From Cynocephalus volans (lineage: Eukaryota > Chordata > Mammalia > Dermoptera > Cynocephalidae): 64,000 nt of DNA. The stretch covers positions 82,508,179 through 82,572,178 of the forward strand of contig NC_084462.1 in the NCBI RefSeq assembly GCF_027409185.1, in the 5' to 3' direction. The notes beneath the pieces are model-generated. The model ran no database searches. It was not told the DNA's origin and was given only the letters and a program-made list of their open reading frames with translations. Positions 21,645 through 34,904 of this stretch are shown here, in pieces (the stretch's first letter is position 1; each line of letters starts with the position of its first letter). Both the position numbers and the translations under genes were made by a program.

Positions 21645-24600
21645 AGATGTAGAAACTGGATAGTGGAAATCAATCAAAGTTCAATAAACTAAAAGTTGTG
21701 AGATTTAACTTTTTAAATCTAAAGTAGATATGAACTATAATATTTAGGAGAGAAACAGGTAAATATCAGCATTGTTTTAATATATAGGGATTAAAAGGAA
21801 GGTAAAATAAAATATGCCCTTGTTAACTGAAAACCAAAACTGATTTTTTAATTTTTGCTAAAAAATTTGCTAGAAAATTAACCAACATGTTTTTCTGCTT
21901 ATAATTCAATGTTGACCCAAGTACAGGTAAAGGCAGGGTAAGGGGATGCAGAAAGCCAAAGAAGAGTAAGAAAAGCATAATGGAATTAGATTAAAGTAGA
22001 TGTGGACAGAAGTAAAGCCCCTGATCACAGATATCCTTGAGCACCTCAGAAATTGGTGAAGAATTTCACAAAATCACTATCATTTTATAAAATTCAGAGT
22101 GCCTGCTGAAATTCTGAACACCAGCAAAAAAACAAACAAACAAACAAAAAAACCATCAACACAACAAAATTTTTAAGTGCAAAGAAGGGCCTTAGTATTA
22201 CAATATGTCTATCAGGTCAAATTCCTTGCCCAGAAAGTTACTGAAACTTTTGTGAAAGCATTAATTTGCAAATCTTAAAAAATAATGTTGGACTTAAAAT
22301 CAACATGAGTTGGTAAAGATTAAAATCTGTCAGTTGAATCTAATTTTCTTCTGTGATGGGTCTGTTAAAGGGCAGCGACAGTGTAATTAATTGCTTGAGG
22401 CTCAGAAACTCAATTAATCTCTAAGTTGACTTTTATTTCATAGAATTTTAGTGCTTGAAGAGGCCTCAAGGATCATCAAGTCCACCCTCTTCATTTTATA
22501 GAGGAAACAGATGTCAAGGAGGTTAAATGACTTGTTCAAGGTCAAATATAGTCTATCCTTGACACTGTAGCCTATAAATTGATTCACTATTACTTCCTTA
22601 AAGCTTTTAAGAATTTCTGTGTGTCTGATTGTGAAATGTTATTCGATCACAGGTTGTTCTTTTGTTACAGCCTTTCATAAAATACGTGGAAATTCATCTC
22701 ACGAATGTTTCCTTGCAAGGGTTTCCAAGCCTCAGGCTGTAAAATGTGAAGCCTTTTTCATACTACTTATGCAGCAAGGGTTGCAAAAAAGGAGTGCGGA
22801 GGCTCTGTGTCCTAATTTGCATACCTCACAGGGGGAAAAACAGGGGTTGCAGTTTGACAGCATGAGTGATGCCTAATCCTGATGGTACCTTGCAGGAGTC
22901 CATTCCATTCCATCCTTTAAGGCCTCTGCCTGATTCTAAGATGCGAGCAGAAAAAGCTAGCATGTAGAATTTTAGAGAAGAGCTCAGTGGGGCAGCAATG
23001 GTAATAAAGATGGCATATGAGAAGATAATAGGAAACAAGAGCCGCTGCAAATGTGGGAAGCATGGTGGTGTGCCATATGTCAACGTGGCAGCCAAGGAGG
23101 TGCCCTGCTCAAATATGCCCTGAAGGGAACCTGCTGCAAGGAAAGTGGCTGTCCAAGAATCTCCAGTTGCTGCATATTAGGATTTGCTGCCTTGTTCATG
23201 CTGAGTCTAGGGATAGACATGGATGGAAGGATCCGTTGCCTGAGCATGACCCAGGTATGAGAGCCAGGACCTTTGGCCTAGCGTGGGAGATCTCTAACGG
23301 GAAACCTTTGCCTAGGGACTCCCATTAGCCTATTAGAGACTTTCTCAGAGTTGTTCTGCAATTTGAGGCTCCTGCTTTTTCTTTTCCTCTCTCCTTTTGC
23401 AGGTGTCAGACCTGTATTATGGCCTCAAGCTCTCCTTGTCTACTTCTACTTCCCCTCCCCCTTTGTCCTTCATAGGCCTTTCCCCAAATAAATTTCATGA
23501 CCCAATTCTGTCTTGGCATTTGCATCTTAGAAGATCCTAGCTGAGGCAGAGTGTAGTGATTACCCTGGTTGATGCCAAGGAGGAATAAAAATTAGTATCT
23601 TATTCTACTAGTAGAGGCTTATAACATCAATGGTTTCTGTGTGGCTGTTGTAGTTGCCATTATCATGGTTCCTTATTTATGCTTCTGATGATGACATGGC
23701 ACTAGGATATATGTATTATAATAAAATTTACTTCTAGAGGGAAACAAATCCATGTTTCATAGATTTTAAGATAAACTTTTTTTTTTTTTAGACATTTTAA
23801 CCTTCCTGAAATTGGTGGGAGTCTTAAAATAGATGATTTGCTACAGTTTAATTGGCAGGGTTTTTTCTTCTTTACTGATGAATAAAATAATGGTGCATTC
23901 TACCATCAATTGTGGTATAGAACAATACAATACATTAGCTCAATTCAGGTCATCAGATGCCAGATGCTATAACAGACTCTAAAGAATTAAGGGGCTGGAA
24001 TAGCTTTTGTGGGTTATTATTTGACCATTTCTTAGGCATGCTGTATCTACTAGGAAAGGAAAGGAAAACTATAAGGAACGGAATTATATGATTGCAGAGA
24101 GGTGTACAGTGGGTAACTATTGGTACGAATACATTAATCTAGAAATAGCCAAAGAAGCATTAAAAAATAACAGGAAGCAAGAACATGTGCTCTTGTCACT
24201 TACAGCTCTATTCATCTTTTACTCTTCCTTTTCTTTTGTTGCTACTTTTGTGACTGATGCTACCTTATATCCCACAATTACCTTGTTGTTCTGGTTATTC
24301 TGTCATTCTTCCAGCAATATCTTGGATAACAAAAGATTTACGATAATAAAGATTTTCTTTCTATGTATTGAACTCCTCATTGAGATGTGGTCAGAAGTCA
24401 CCAAGTGGAGGTTCAAGCAAAGTAAGGAAGTTTTCCATCAGTGTCTACGGATAGAGATAGAAGGAAGGATCTGTTGCCTGGCTTCTCCGTACATGTACCT
24501 GCTGATCTAATTGAATTCCTTGGCACTGACTGCTTCTAAAATTAGGATCAAAACAACTGTTTCCTTTCTTTCCAGATGCTACTTTTATAGGCATCAGTTT

Positions 24601-24950
24601 CCTTTAGCACTCTCCATATTTCCAAAATGGGGAAATCTCTGAAAAAACATGTGTTATTACCGATCTGGACATAAGTCAACCAGTACTGGATACTCAATAA
24701 CCAGTTATTGTTGTTTTTATTCTTCTATATGTACTATATGTAATTACTATGTAATGCTCTATTAGTATATTACATATTTTAAATTAGTTATGTGTCATAT
24801 AATTTACGATTTACGGTTAACATGTGATTATTTTATCATAGTCGTTAATTATAATAAATAACAACAAAACAAAGTTGGGTCTGGGAAAGGGTAAATGAGG
24901 AATCCCTTTACTACTCTAATCATTGGAATGATTGGTACAGTTTGTTGAAA
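21645..24950. other. Gene-free stretch with a possible LTR
   Basis: About 22,430-22,560 resembles an ancient MIR-type repeat (TTGAAGAGGCCTCAAGGATC and a TTCATTTTATAGAGGAAAC block). 23,040-23,530 is LTR-like: it ends with CCCCAAATAAATTTCATGAC, a polyadenylation-like signal, then CTTGGCATTTGCATCTTAGA. A 30-base piece of it (GGATCCGTTGCCTG) recurs in diverged form near 24,450-24,480. No exon was recognised. Confidence 0.4.
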
Positions 24951-24952
24951 AT

Positions 24953-25035
24953 ATGAGGGTACTTCAAAAGGTCATGGCAAGATTCGTATTATCTTTTCAT
25001 TCTATTTTTAAAATGAACTTTTGAAGTACCTTCAT
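24953..25035. mobile_element. Mariner-derived MITE
   Basis: An 83-bp element that is almost all terminal inverted repeat: ATGAGGGTACTTCAAAAGGT at one end and ACTTTTGAAGTACCTTCAT at the other. The same ends occur at 54,520-54,605 and, diverged, on the mariner at 34,550-36,666. Confidence 0.8.
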
Positions 25036-25195
25036 GCTTCAAATAAGTCTGAGTCAGTAATTCTTTGAAAAAATTATTTGGGTTGGAACGATGCCCTAGA
25101 CATTGTGGAATTTATTTTATAGAATACAAAATTTTCTATAATTCAGAAGTTAAGGGCATCTCATTAAGGTTGAGAAAGAAAGGCAATATGGTCTA

Positions 25196-25425
25196 ATTCA
25201 GACGTTTTCAAACTTTTTTGACCTCGACCATAGTAAGAAACATATTTTACATCATTATCCAATAAATATATTCTATCTATCTATCATCTATCTATAACTA
25301 AAAAGTTTCAGAAAACAATACCTAGCTGACTAGATTTGGTGCTCTCTAATATTTTCTGGACTAGTCAGCTTCATTTCTTTTTAAATACTGTTTGTGATCC
25401 ATAGTTTGAAAAATACTAGACTCAT
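25196..25425. mobile_element. hAT-like non-autonomous DNA transposon
   Basis: The ends are inverted: GACGTTTTCAAACTTTTTTG on the left and a CATAGTTTGAAAAATAC block on the right. The interior includes AAGTTTCAGAAAACAATACC. The family name is not certain. A (TATC)n-like stretch lies in the middle. Confidence 0.55.
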
Positions 25426-25484
25426 GAAAATATCATGAACTGGGGAGACAGACAGTATGATCTCTGTCCCACTATTAGCCCTTT

Positions 25485-25620
25485 CTGTGAGCTTGACTAG
25501 TTACTTCCTTTCTTTGAATCTTGTTTTCTTCATATGTAAAATGAATGGGGTTGTTCTGATAAGTAAAGTCAATTATATACAAAGCAACTGGCACATAGTA
25601 GGTGCTCAATAAATGATAAG
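25485..25620 (+). mobile_element. MIR SINE, 3' half
   Basis: TTTTCTTCATATGTAAAATG and the end GGCACATAGTAGGTGCTCAA followed by TAAAT are the MIR 3' landmarks. Confidence 0.8.
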
Positions 25621-25699
25621 GTAGCAGGATAATGTTTTCTACTATCAGCCAAGTGTTTTCCACTGCATTTCCTTATACGCTTTGTCATCTATTACCTCA

Positions 25700-28080
25700 A
25701 AGTAAAATTGTTACAGAATTTCTGGACTGTTCTTGTCTGTTTGCTCTTTCAGTTAGTTGATTCAGCCTCACACCCCCTAACCTCCTCCCTCTCATCTAGC
25801 AACAGTCCAGGCAGGGGCTGGGTCTCAAGACAGTGTAAACAGCCTTGGGCCAATACCCCTCTGTCTTGCTTTCTGTGCTCACAGCAAGCTTGGGCTCTTT
25901 GACTCTCCTTTCACAATGACTACCTTCTCCATCTGCTGTTCCTCTTGGAGTGTTATTGTGTCCCTCTTTTTTCCCCTGGACCTTAGAGTCAGTGCTCAGC
26001 TTCTGAGTGCCTGGTTATTCTCCTTTCCTATGAGGCTCCTCACAAATCACCTCTCCTGGCCCTACCCCACTGGCCCTCCAGACACACGCACCTCTAGGTA
26101 CATAGCTGATATACCAGAATTTACTTAGCCATTCACTTATTGCATATTTGAATCACCCCTCATTTTTTGCTAAATTAAAAAATTCTACAACAAATGAAAT
26201 TGTGTTTAGTGATTTAAAATTTTTGATCTGGTTAAGTTTTCACTAGAAAAAAATTACCATCAGTATGCCAGACTTGATCAAATTAGGCTCTTTTTCTTAA
26301 ATTAAGAAATGAAAAAAATAAAACCCTTCTAAAGATTTTTTACATCTGCCTGTATGTATATATCAATATAGTTATATACACACGTGTTTTGGGTTTTTTT
26401 TTTTCTTTCCAATGAGAGCTTATATAATTCAGAAGGGGATTATCTGCTCTTTAAAAGGAATTTAATGTGTTCATCTTTACTTCACTGCTAACCAAATTAC
26501 AGTCCATGCACTACATGTAAAATCCCTAAGTAACTGTTAGTTGACATGACAAGTTCTATATTGTTTTTATACATATATGATATGTATATGCCAGTCCACT
26601 ATTTTACTGCTAATTTACACAGCTTTTAACTCAATTCTGTGCCTATACCTGTTGTGTCTTTACTCCAGTTCTCTCCTATGCTCAGAAAGTGACTTTCAGT
26701 GTACAAAAATGGATAATTGAGGGAATGATCTAGATCACAGCAATTTTTTCCTCAATTATATGCTATTTTAAATGAAAATGGCATTTTACAAAATTACCCA
26801 CGTAAACTTTTATTCATATCTACAACGAATAAACATTCCAGGGTCCCCAAGCCTGGAAATGAGGGTATAACAATTCTGTAGTTCTCTTCCAGTTTTGTTT
26901 TAGAATTTACAAAGTTGGCGATCTCCTATTTCCTGTAGACTTGTTGAGGATGCAAGAGCCAGAGTGAAAGTGAAAGTGAGAAGCAGGAAAGACTTCACTA
27001 ATCTAGGTTTCCATGGGGTGACAAGCCATTTAATAGTGTCCTTTCACCCCCCAAACAATCACTTAGCACTTGACCGCACCATCACATTGTCAATCTGATT
27101 CTGAGATTTTGGTGGCTAAAACATCCAGAAACAGATCTTAGCGTTTTAATGAAACAATCAGATTCAACGTATGGAAGCTGGCCTATTCTGAATCAACCAG
27201 AAGTAGTCACTTTCTAACTGCATAGAACAGAGAGAGCTGAAGGATGTTATATACAACGAAACCATTAAACGCAGATTTGCCACAAGGCAAGATGGTAATA
27301 CTTGAACATTATGAAGTGCAAAAACTGCACAAACACATTATATTTTAAACACTTCATCTATTTAACAAACTATGTACACTCTTCAGCTAAATAAGATGAA
27401 TTGAGATTCAAGAGGCAGCACCGTACTGGCAAATCTCATCCTAAAGGCATCCATTAATATAAATCAACAGTAGCAATTTGGTTTGATCATTTATTTGCAA
27501 GAATCATTAAGGTTTATTAGCATAATTATTCCCTGTGGGATTTCATGTCGAGGAAATGAAAAATGGCATTATCAATATTTAAAAGATAAGTGTGTAATGT
27601 TCAGAGTACTTAAAGAGTCATCTGCAGGTGGTGTCCAGCTGCAGCAAATTAGATTAGATTTGGGCATTTTTCTGAACGAAAGATTTTTTGTTGTTTTTCT
27701 AATTGTTTCATTTTATAAAGCAATAAAATTTGTAAATAATTTTTACTATATAGATACAAGTTGTAGGGCATACCTATTAACATGCTTTATTTCAGATCAG
27801 CAACTCTGATATATTCAATCCTGTTACGTTGTAGCTATTGGGAAACATGAATCAGTATAATCCATCATTTATTATTAGGAAAAGCTCTTTCCCATCAGTA
27901 TTCTAGACCTTTTAGTCTAGACCTGTAGGTAAAAAGCTATTTTCCAAAGGGAAATGAACCAGAAGATTTCTCTTTAATACTGGGAGTGCATAAATCCTCC
28001 CTTAATAATGAAGTATCATTTATGATAGTAATAATTTACCACAGAAATAATCCTTAAATGTAATAACTGTTCTTTAAGAA
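25700..28080. other. Gene-free stretch
   Basis: AT-rich sequence with no recognised exon, RNA gene or clear transposon. Confidence 0.4.
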
Positions 28081-28084
28081 TGTC

Positions 28085-28610
28085 ATACAATAGAATATTA
28101 TTCAGTGATAAAAATAAATTAGCTATCAAGCCACGTAAAGACTTGGAGGACTTTTTAATGTGTATTGTTAAGGAAAAGGAGCCAACCAACTATATGACAT
28201 TCTAGAAAAGGAACATTCTAGACACAATAGAAAGATTAGTGGTTCATAGGGGTTCAAGAGGAGGGAGTACAGGAGATGAACAGGTGGAGCAGAGAGATTT
28301 TTTAGGGTAGTGAAACTATTCTTTATGACACTGTAATGGTAGATACACGACATTATGAATTTGTCAAAACCCACAGACCTGTACAAAACAAAGAGTGAAC
28401 CCTAATGTAAACTACGGGCTTTAATTAATAATAGTAATGTATCAGTATTGGTTCATCAATTACAACAAATATACCACACTAAAGTATATCGCTAATAATA
28501 GGGGAAATGTGTGGATGTGGGGAGGGGAGGTGACACAGAAGAATTCTCTGTAGTCTGTCAATTTTTCTGTAAATCTAAAACTGCTCTAAAAAAACCAAAG
28601 TCTATTAACT
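28085..28610 (+). mobile_element. Old L1 3' end, sense
   Basis: It starts in the last part of ORF2 (ACAATAGAATATTATTCAGT), passes a 3' UTR with GACACTGTAATGGTAGATAC and CTGTAAATCTAAAACTGCTC, and ends near an A-rich stretch. The same 3' UTR type recurs at 43,315-43,680 and 46,150-46,560. Confidence 0.8.
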
Positions 28611-28614
28611 TAAA

Positions 28615-31600
28615 AAATGTAAAAATTGTCAGGCTATTTTTTTTTTCTAGTAAAATCAGCTAATTGTTGCAATTGTTTTAGTGTTCTTAATCTAAGTCAA
28701 CATTCAGGCTAAAAATCCATTTCTCAGACAGACTACCTACTAAATTACGTGAATCCTTCTACAATAGCCATGGGCAGATTGGAAATAGGAGCTATAACTA
28801 AAATTCCCTTTAGATCCAAATATCTTCAATTAGAGAAACAAACAATAACAAAAAAGCATATGTTTGCAATGCTGCTATTTTACTATTAGGAATTAACAAA
28901 TCCGAACCCACACTCTATTGAACTTGTTACACCTTGTTTTACCCATCCCCATCTCTTATCCCCTCTACAGAGACCCCAACTCTTTGGGTAGATGGTTATG
29001 CCAAGAAGAGAAATCTGCAGCAGGCTGCCTGCTTTGCTCTATCCCAGGTCAATTCATGCAGAACACCAAGAGGGCAAGTTTGTGCCTTCTCTCTGTTCCT
29101 CAGACAGTAGTGCCTATGAATAGAGCAAAAGAGATAATAAAGATATGTTACCATGTGATAAATGATCCAATGTGAGAGAGAGGAGCAAAGGGTTTGCAGC
29201 TCCCAGAAATTCTTTCAAGGCTCAAATTAAGCTTTTTAATGCATGCTTTATATTCTTTTCCTCATGGTCTCAGTCTTTGCTGCATGTATACAGCAAAATA
29301 CATTTCTCAGACTTCTCATCAGAATTTTTTTCAACACGCATGTTGCATGTTTTAACCTGATTATGTATAGCCCTACCTTTAATCACTGTTTTCTTCATTA
29401 CTACACATATTTCTTATTATAATGCTGTTACGTTAAGGTGGGGGACCTTTTACCAGGGCAACTCAGAGTGCAGCGTATGTACTCTTTGACCGAGAATTCA
29501 AACTCTACATGGTGAGAATCCTATTGGGTTTCTGGCTTCCCTCACCTTTGCAGTTAAAAACATACAAACCATTCCACAGTTCAGCCTTTGAAAAATTCTT
29601 CTTTTGTATCTTTTGCCTTATAATTTCTGGCTGACCTACATGATTTCCCCTCTGTTTATTTCTACTGACTAAATGCAATGCCTTTCCCTCCTCAAATGTA
29701 ATAGACTCTCCGTCTGAATTACCCTTCTGATCATACTAACACTCAAATTACTCTATTCTAAATACACAAATGGAGTCAATCATTCAATGTTTATTTGTTA
29801 AGCTGTACTATTTTCAGGGCTATGTGCTAGGCAAGTTTTGGTAAATCCAGACAACTATTAATGCATTTACACTATTGATTACTGTGTAGTGTTCTGAAAT
29901 ATTAGTTGCATGTTTTAAGAAGCAAATGGTACTAATATTTTCAACAGCATGACTAAACAGATAATCTATGTATTGGAGAGTGAAGTACTTTGTGTATTTG
30001 ATTAATGAACTAGTCTTTAAGTTACAAATATTTCCTTGCAAAAATTAGTATGTTAGTGTGATTTAGAAAAGTCTGTTGTACAAGTAATGTAATTTCAGGT
30101 TAAAAAAAACACCCACATAATAATGATTACTGTTTTAAAGTGACTAAACATTTAATGATCAGATTTGCACCCTGTTAATGTTTTGAAGACATTTATATTT
30201 ATTGATCTGTGAGCATTTCAGGTAAACAATGTTGACCCGAATCTATGCAACCGAAATGATTTGTCATTTGGTTGCCAGGAAATCAATTGGATCTTGTTAG
30301 GCAGATAAGGGAAATGAAAAATTCATAATGTATCTGAACTTTAGTGAAGTCTTTTTGGAAAATTCCCCCAGCACATTCTTTAGAAAAAGTATAGAAATAT
30401 TGGTAGCATATTATTAAAATTGATGCACTGGTAATTAGTTGAATGATCAGACTCAAAGTCTGATGATCTATTTCCATTGAGAGAGCTATTCTAGTGGTAT
30501 ATATCAGTGCTCTGTGTTCTCCCAGTCCTAGTTTACATTTTTACCTATGAGGTATCTGAAAATGCAAAGTGCGTGTTTATCCAGTTTGTAAATGACATGA
30601 CTCTGGAAGGCACCAAATTACTAGGCAATCATGTCGCATGGACATTTTAGAAAACAAAAGCGAGAATCAAAAGATATGATCAAGACTCTGAGAGCACAGA
30701 GATTAAAGGAAGGAAACTAACTAGGATCTTCTAAAAGATAAAGAAAGGACAGAGAGAAATATGAAAAAGCAAATCAGAGGTTTTCCACTTTACTTACTAA
30801 TAATCTTAAGAATCAAACATTGATTTAAAAAAGCAATTAATGTTAAAAGTTTTGTTCTTAATTTTGTCACGAATGAGATTAAGCAGAGATAGTGGTTGTA
30901 TCAGTTAGCGATTGCATTTGACTAACAGTACTAGAATCCCAGGGAGAGAGGGGACATGGAGGCTTAGATAAGTTAAGCATTTATTTTTCTTTCATATAAC
31001 ATGAAGTCAGAAGTTAGGTAGTCCAGGGATGGTGTTGTAGCTCTTTAGTCTTAAAGAACCAAGGCTCCTTTTATTTTTCTGCTCTGCCATCCATAGTATG
31101 TGTTATCTCCTGAGCAAAAGGGATGGCAGAGTTTTAGTCATCACATACTCTTATAAGGGGGTAGACTGAGAGAACCTTCTAGGCAGGCAGACCCACACAT
31201 ACAAAGGCCCTCTGGCAGAATGGAGCTCAACGAAGTCCATTGTGGCTAAAGTTTGAAGAAGAAACCTGAAAAGGTAGACAGACAAGTCTTTACAGACCAG
31301 GTAAAGAATTTTGAATTTTCTTTAAAGGCAATAAGAAAACAATGAATGATTATTAACATTAAGGAAAGTTTTTCCAATTTATGAGACCTCCCTCCACCTA
31401 CCTGTCCCTGCCCTGGGACCCAGTATGCCAGGGCCTGCCTGACATGAGACTGGATTATGACAACAGAGAATCCCCCTCTGCCCACCACCTGGCTACTAAT
31501 CATGAACAACAAAGAACAGTGATCTACTGCTAGGGGGAAGAGCAAGAGTATGGTGGAACTCTCCAAAGTGCAGGAACACAGGAAAGGCCTAAAGCTAAGG

Positions 31601-31660
31601 CTGGATCAGGAACATTAAGAGAGGCCTTATGGAAAACAGCACCCACCATAAGCATTACAT
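28615..31660. other. Gene-free stretch
   Basis: A weak L2-like fragment is possible near 29,785-29,830, and a decayed LINE of CR1/L3 type near 30,550-30,650. An unassigned repeat-like block lies at 30,900-31,240. No exon was seen. Confidence 0.35.
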
Positions 31661-31664
31661 GCTT

Positions 31665-31848
31665 GTATTAGTCCATTTTGTGTTGCTATAACAGAAATAA
31701 CTGAGACTGAATAATTTATAAAGAACAGAGGTTCATTGGGCTTATGATTCTGGGACATCTGCATCTGGCACGGGCCTCAGGCTGCTTCTACTCATGGTGG
31801 AAAGTGGCAGGCAGCCAGCAGGTACAAACAGATCACATGGTGAGGGGA

Positions 31849-31891
<43 letters not shown>

Positions 31892-32095
31892 AGGTGCAAG
31901 GGTCTTTTAAACAACCAGTTCTCATGGGAACTAATAGAGCGAGAACTCACTCATTAATCCCCCCACCCAGGGAGAGCATTAATCCATTCATGAGGGATTC
32001 GCCCCCATGACTCAATCAGTTTCCCACACTGCCACATTGGGGATCAAATTTCCACATGAGTTCTAGGAGGACAAAACATCCAAACTCCATCAATG
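31665..32095 (-). mobile_element. MaLR solo LTR, antisense, with (GA)n
   Basis: It starts with TTGTATTAGTCCATTTTGTG and contains CTGAATAATTTATAAAGAAC, CAACCAGTTCTCATGGGAAC, TTAATCCATTCATGAGGGAT and GGGGATCAAATTTCCACATG. A GA microsatellite at 31,852-31,889 has expanded inside it, where these LTRs often carry a CT-rich stretch. Confidence 0.8.
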
Positions 32096-32468
32096 CTAGA
32101 GAACTTTGAAGTGGTGTACTGAAAATAACCATGGCAACAACAGTGTTCAAATCCAGCTCAACTCTTGACTACATTGCTTCAACCTCCTACACTAATGGGC
32201 TAGCAGAAGAGATGTGTTTATTTCCAGGCATAAATATGAATTATCTCAGTCTCTACTATGTTACACATGATGTCTGGCATTCAATCAAAAATTGAGACCC
32301 ACAAAATAGTAAGAAAACATATTGTAAAAAGTTTTAAAAGACAAAGCAATCATCAGAACAAAACTCATTGGTGACCCAGATGGCAAAAGTATCAGACAGA
32401 AAATTTTAAATACTATGATTAATATATTAAGGTATCTAATGAAAAAGATAGACAATATACATGCACAG

Positions 32469-32513
32469 ATAGTTTACACCTTCTCTAATTTTAGTAGAGA
32501 AGGTGTAAACTAT
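32469..32513. repeat. Perfect inverted repeat, 19-bp arms
   Basis: Arms 32,469-32,487 and 32,495-32,513 are exact reverse complements, separated by 7 bases. It lies in the ORF1-like part of the old L1. A perfect stem inside an otherwise decayed element suggests it arose later. Confidence 0.9.
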
Positions 32514-33772
32514 AAGACAGAGTTCAACAGAAAGTTTAGATAAAAAACAAAACAGTAATTAACATGAAGAATGCCTTTGACAGGCTCATCAGAAGACTTG
32601 ACACAGCTGAGGAAAGAGTCAGTGAATTTGAAGATATATCAATAAAAATTACCCAAACTGAAACATACAGAGAAAAATATTGAAGAAAAACAAAACAAAA
32701 CAAACTATTTAAGAGTTTTGAGACAATATAAAACAATCTAGCATATGTGAAAATCTATGTATTGTGAATTTATAGCACATGTAAAAGTAAAATGTATAAT
32801 AAGAGCCTAAAAGATGAGTCAGAGATATTGGATGTACACTGTTTTAAGGTTTACACATGACAAATGAGGCATAATTATACTATTTGAATATTTAAATATA
32901 TAGTGTAGTAACTCTTAGAGCAATCACTAAAAAATTAAAGAGATATGAATAACAAGTCAATACTGAAAATAAAATAGAATCACAAAAAATAATCAAAAAG
33001 AAGACAGAAAAAGAAGAGAAAATGAACAAAGAACAGAGGCAACAAATATTTTAAAACTATCAAAGTGTAGATTTTAACCTATTCATGTTAATAGTGACAT
33101 TAAATGTAAATGACACAAACACATCAATTAAAAGACAGAGATTATCAGATTGAATAAACAGCAACCCCCAATCATATGCTATCTATGGGAAAGCCATTTT
33201 AAATGTAAAGACAAAGATAGGTTTAGTAAAAACATGAAGAAAGATGTACCATGCAAATACTAATTAATATAAAGCTGGAGTGGCTACAATAATATTAGAG
33301 TTTAGAACAAAGAATATTAGCAGGGAAAAGAGAGTTATTTCAAAATGTTGATGTCAAAATATTATCAGAAGATAATAACAATCCTAAAGGTATATACACC
33401 TAACAATAGAACTTTAAAACACATGCAGTAAAAAAGATACAGCTGAAAGGAGAAATAGGAAGATCTGCAATTATACTTGATAAACTTAACACTCCTCTCA
33501 GTAAATTTTAAAACAAATAGAAATACTGTAAGGATATAGAACACCTGAACAGCATTCTCAACCAACTTGATCTTATGGACATCGAAAGAACACCCCACCT
33601 GACAACCCCAGAATACACATTCTTTTCAAGTGTACATGGAACATTTACCTGGATAGACCATAGTCTGCACAATAAAACAAACCTCAACTAAGTTAAAAGA
33701 ATTGAAGTCATACAAAGTGTGTTTTCTGACCGTAGTGGAATTAAGCTAGAAATTAATAACAGAAAGATATTT

Positions 33773-33950
33773 TTTTTATTTTTTTTTATTTTATTTTTTT
33801 ATTTATTTATTTTTATTTTTTATTTTTTATTTTATTTTTTATTTTTTAAATTTTATTTTGTCGATATACATTGTAGCTGATTAATGCTCCCCATCACCAA
33901 AACCTCCCTCCCTTCTCCCTCCCCCTCTCCCCCCCAACAATGTCCTTTCT
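33773..33950 (-). mobile_element. Severely 5'-truncated young L1 insertion
   Basis: Only the last 100 or so bases of the 3' UTR plus a T-rich (antisense A-rich) stretch of about 75 bp remain. The 3' UTR part differs from 10,319-10,420 at only a couple of positions in the C-rich tract. Exact 15-bp target-site duplications AACAGAAAGATATTT flank it at 33,758-33,772 and 33,951-33,965. The old L1 continues on both sides. Confidence 0.93.
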
Positions 33951-34019
33951 AACAGAAAGATATTTGAACAATCTGAAGTATTTGGAAAATTAACAAAACA
34001 CTTCTAAATAACCAATGTG

Positions 34020-34440
34020 TAGTGGATTGAATTACGGCCCCCCAAAACTCACAGAAACTTGAATTGTGTCTCCCAAGTTTTATGTGTTAGAAACTTAGCC
34101 CTCATTGGGACTGTTAAGAGGGTGGGAAATCTTACTATGGTAATCAAAAGGTGGAGCCTTGAAGAGGTGGTTTGATTGTAGGACCATGCGGTTGAATGGA
34201 TTAAAAATGGTGGTCAGGGGTGTGGTTCTGAGGGCTTAAAAAAAAGACAGTCTGTTTTTCTCTCTGTTCTCTCTGCTTCCACCATTTTGCAATGTGAGAC
34301 CCCTGGGCCACTGTCACCACCACCAGATGGACTTTGGACTTCCCAGCCTCAGAAACTGTAAGCAATAAATGTCATTTTTCTTTATAATTACCCAGTTCCG
34401 CGTATTTTGTTATAAACAATGCAAAACAGACGAACACACC
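34020..34440 (+). mobile_element. MaLR-like solo LTR
   Basis: It starts TGTAGTGGATTGAATTACGG and contains GTTTTATGTGTTAGAAACTT, a GCTTCCACCATTTTGC block, GACTTCCCAGCCTCAGAAAC and GCAATAAATGTCATTTTTCT. It ends near AACAGACGAACACA. It splits the old L1 between ACCAATG and ATGGGTTAAAGAAG. Confidence 0.65.
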
Positions 34441-34751
34441 ATGGGTTAAAGAAGTCTGCGTGTTGTGAATTGAATGAATGTGAAAATACAACATATCAAG
34501 ATCTGTGGGAAGAAGCTAAAGCAGGGGTTAGAAGGAAATTTATAATATGTAAGGGGACTTTAAAAAGTTTGTGAAAAAGTGGAATTAAAAGATAAAAATA
34601 AAAAATATAAACTTTGCCTCTCAGCACCAGAATACACATGGATGGAGCTTACTTCATCAAGTTTAAGATATTTCGTAAGCAATGATACCAGCTATTTAGT
34701 CCATCCCTAAAGAATTGAGGATCTTGGGTATTTAACCATGTCAATGCAGTC

Positions 34752-34847
34752 TTTTTTGGCAGCTGGCTGGTGTGGTGCTCTGAACCTCGACCTTGCATGG
34801 TGTTATAACACTGTGCCCTAACCAACTGAGCTAATTGGCTAGACCCT
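34752..34847 (-). mobile_element. tRNA-Ile-derived SINE inside the mariner
   Basis: On the - strand it reads GGGTCTAGCCAATTAGCTCA then GTTGGTTAGGGCACAGTGTT (A-box side), then ATAACACCATGCAAGGTCGA, a degraded B box and GCCAGCTGCC with a short A tail. It is more diverged than the copy at 21,349 and splits the transposase C-terminal part. Confidence 0.78.
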
Positions 34848-34904
34848 TTTTCATATTCACTGAAGAAAAATGGGTGCCCTTTAAAGATTTTTAAAGATTA
34901 GCAT

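Noticed and set aside
24088..24510. 140-codon open frame with hydrophobic stretches
   Set aside because: No recognisable domain, an AT-rich hydrophobic composition expected by chance, no splice or promoter context.
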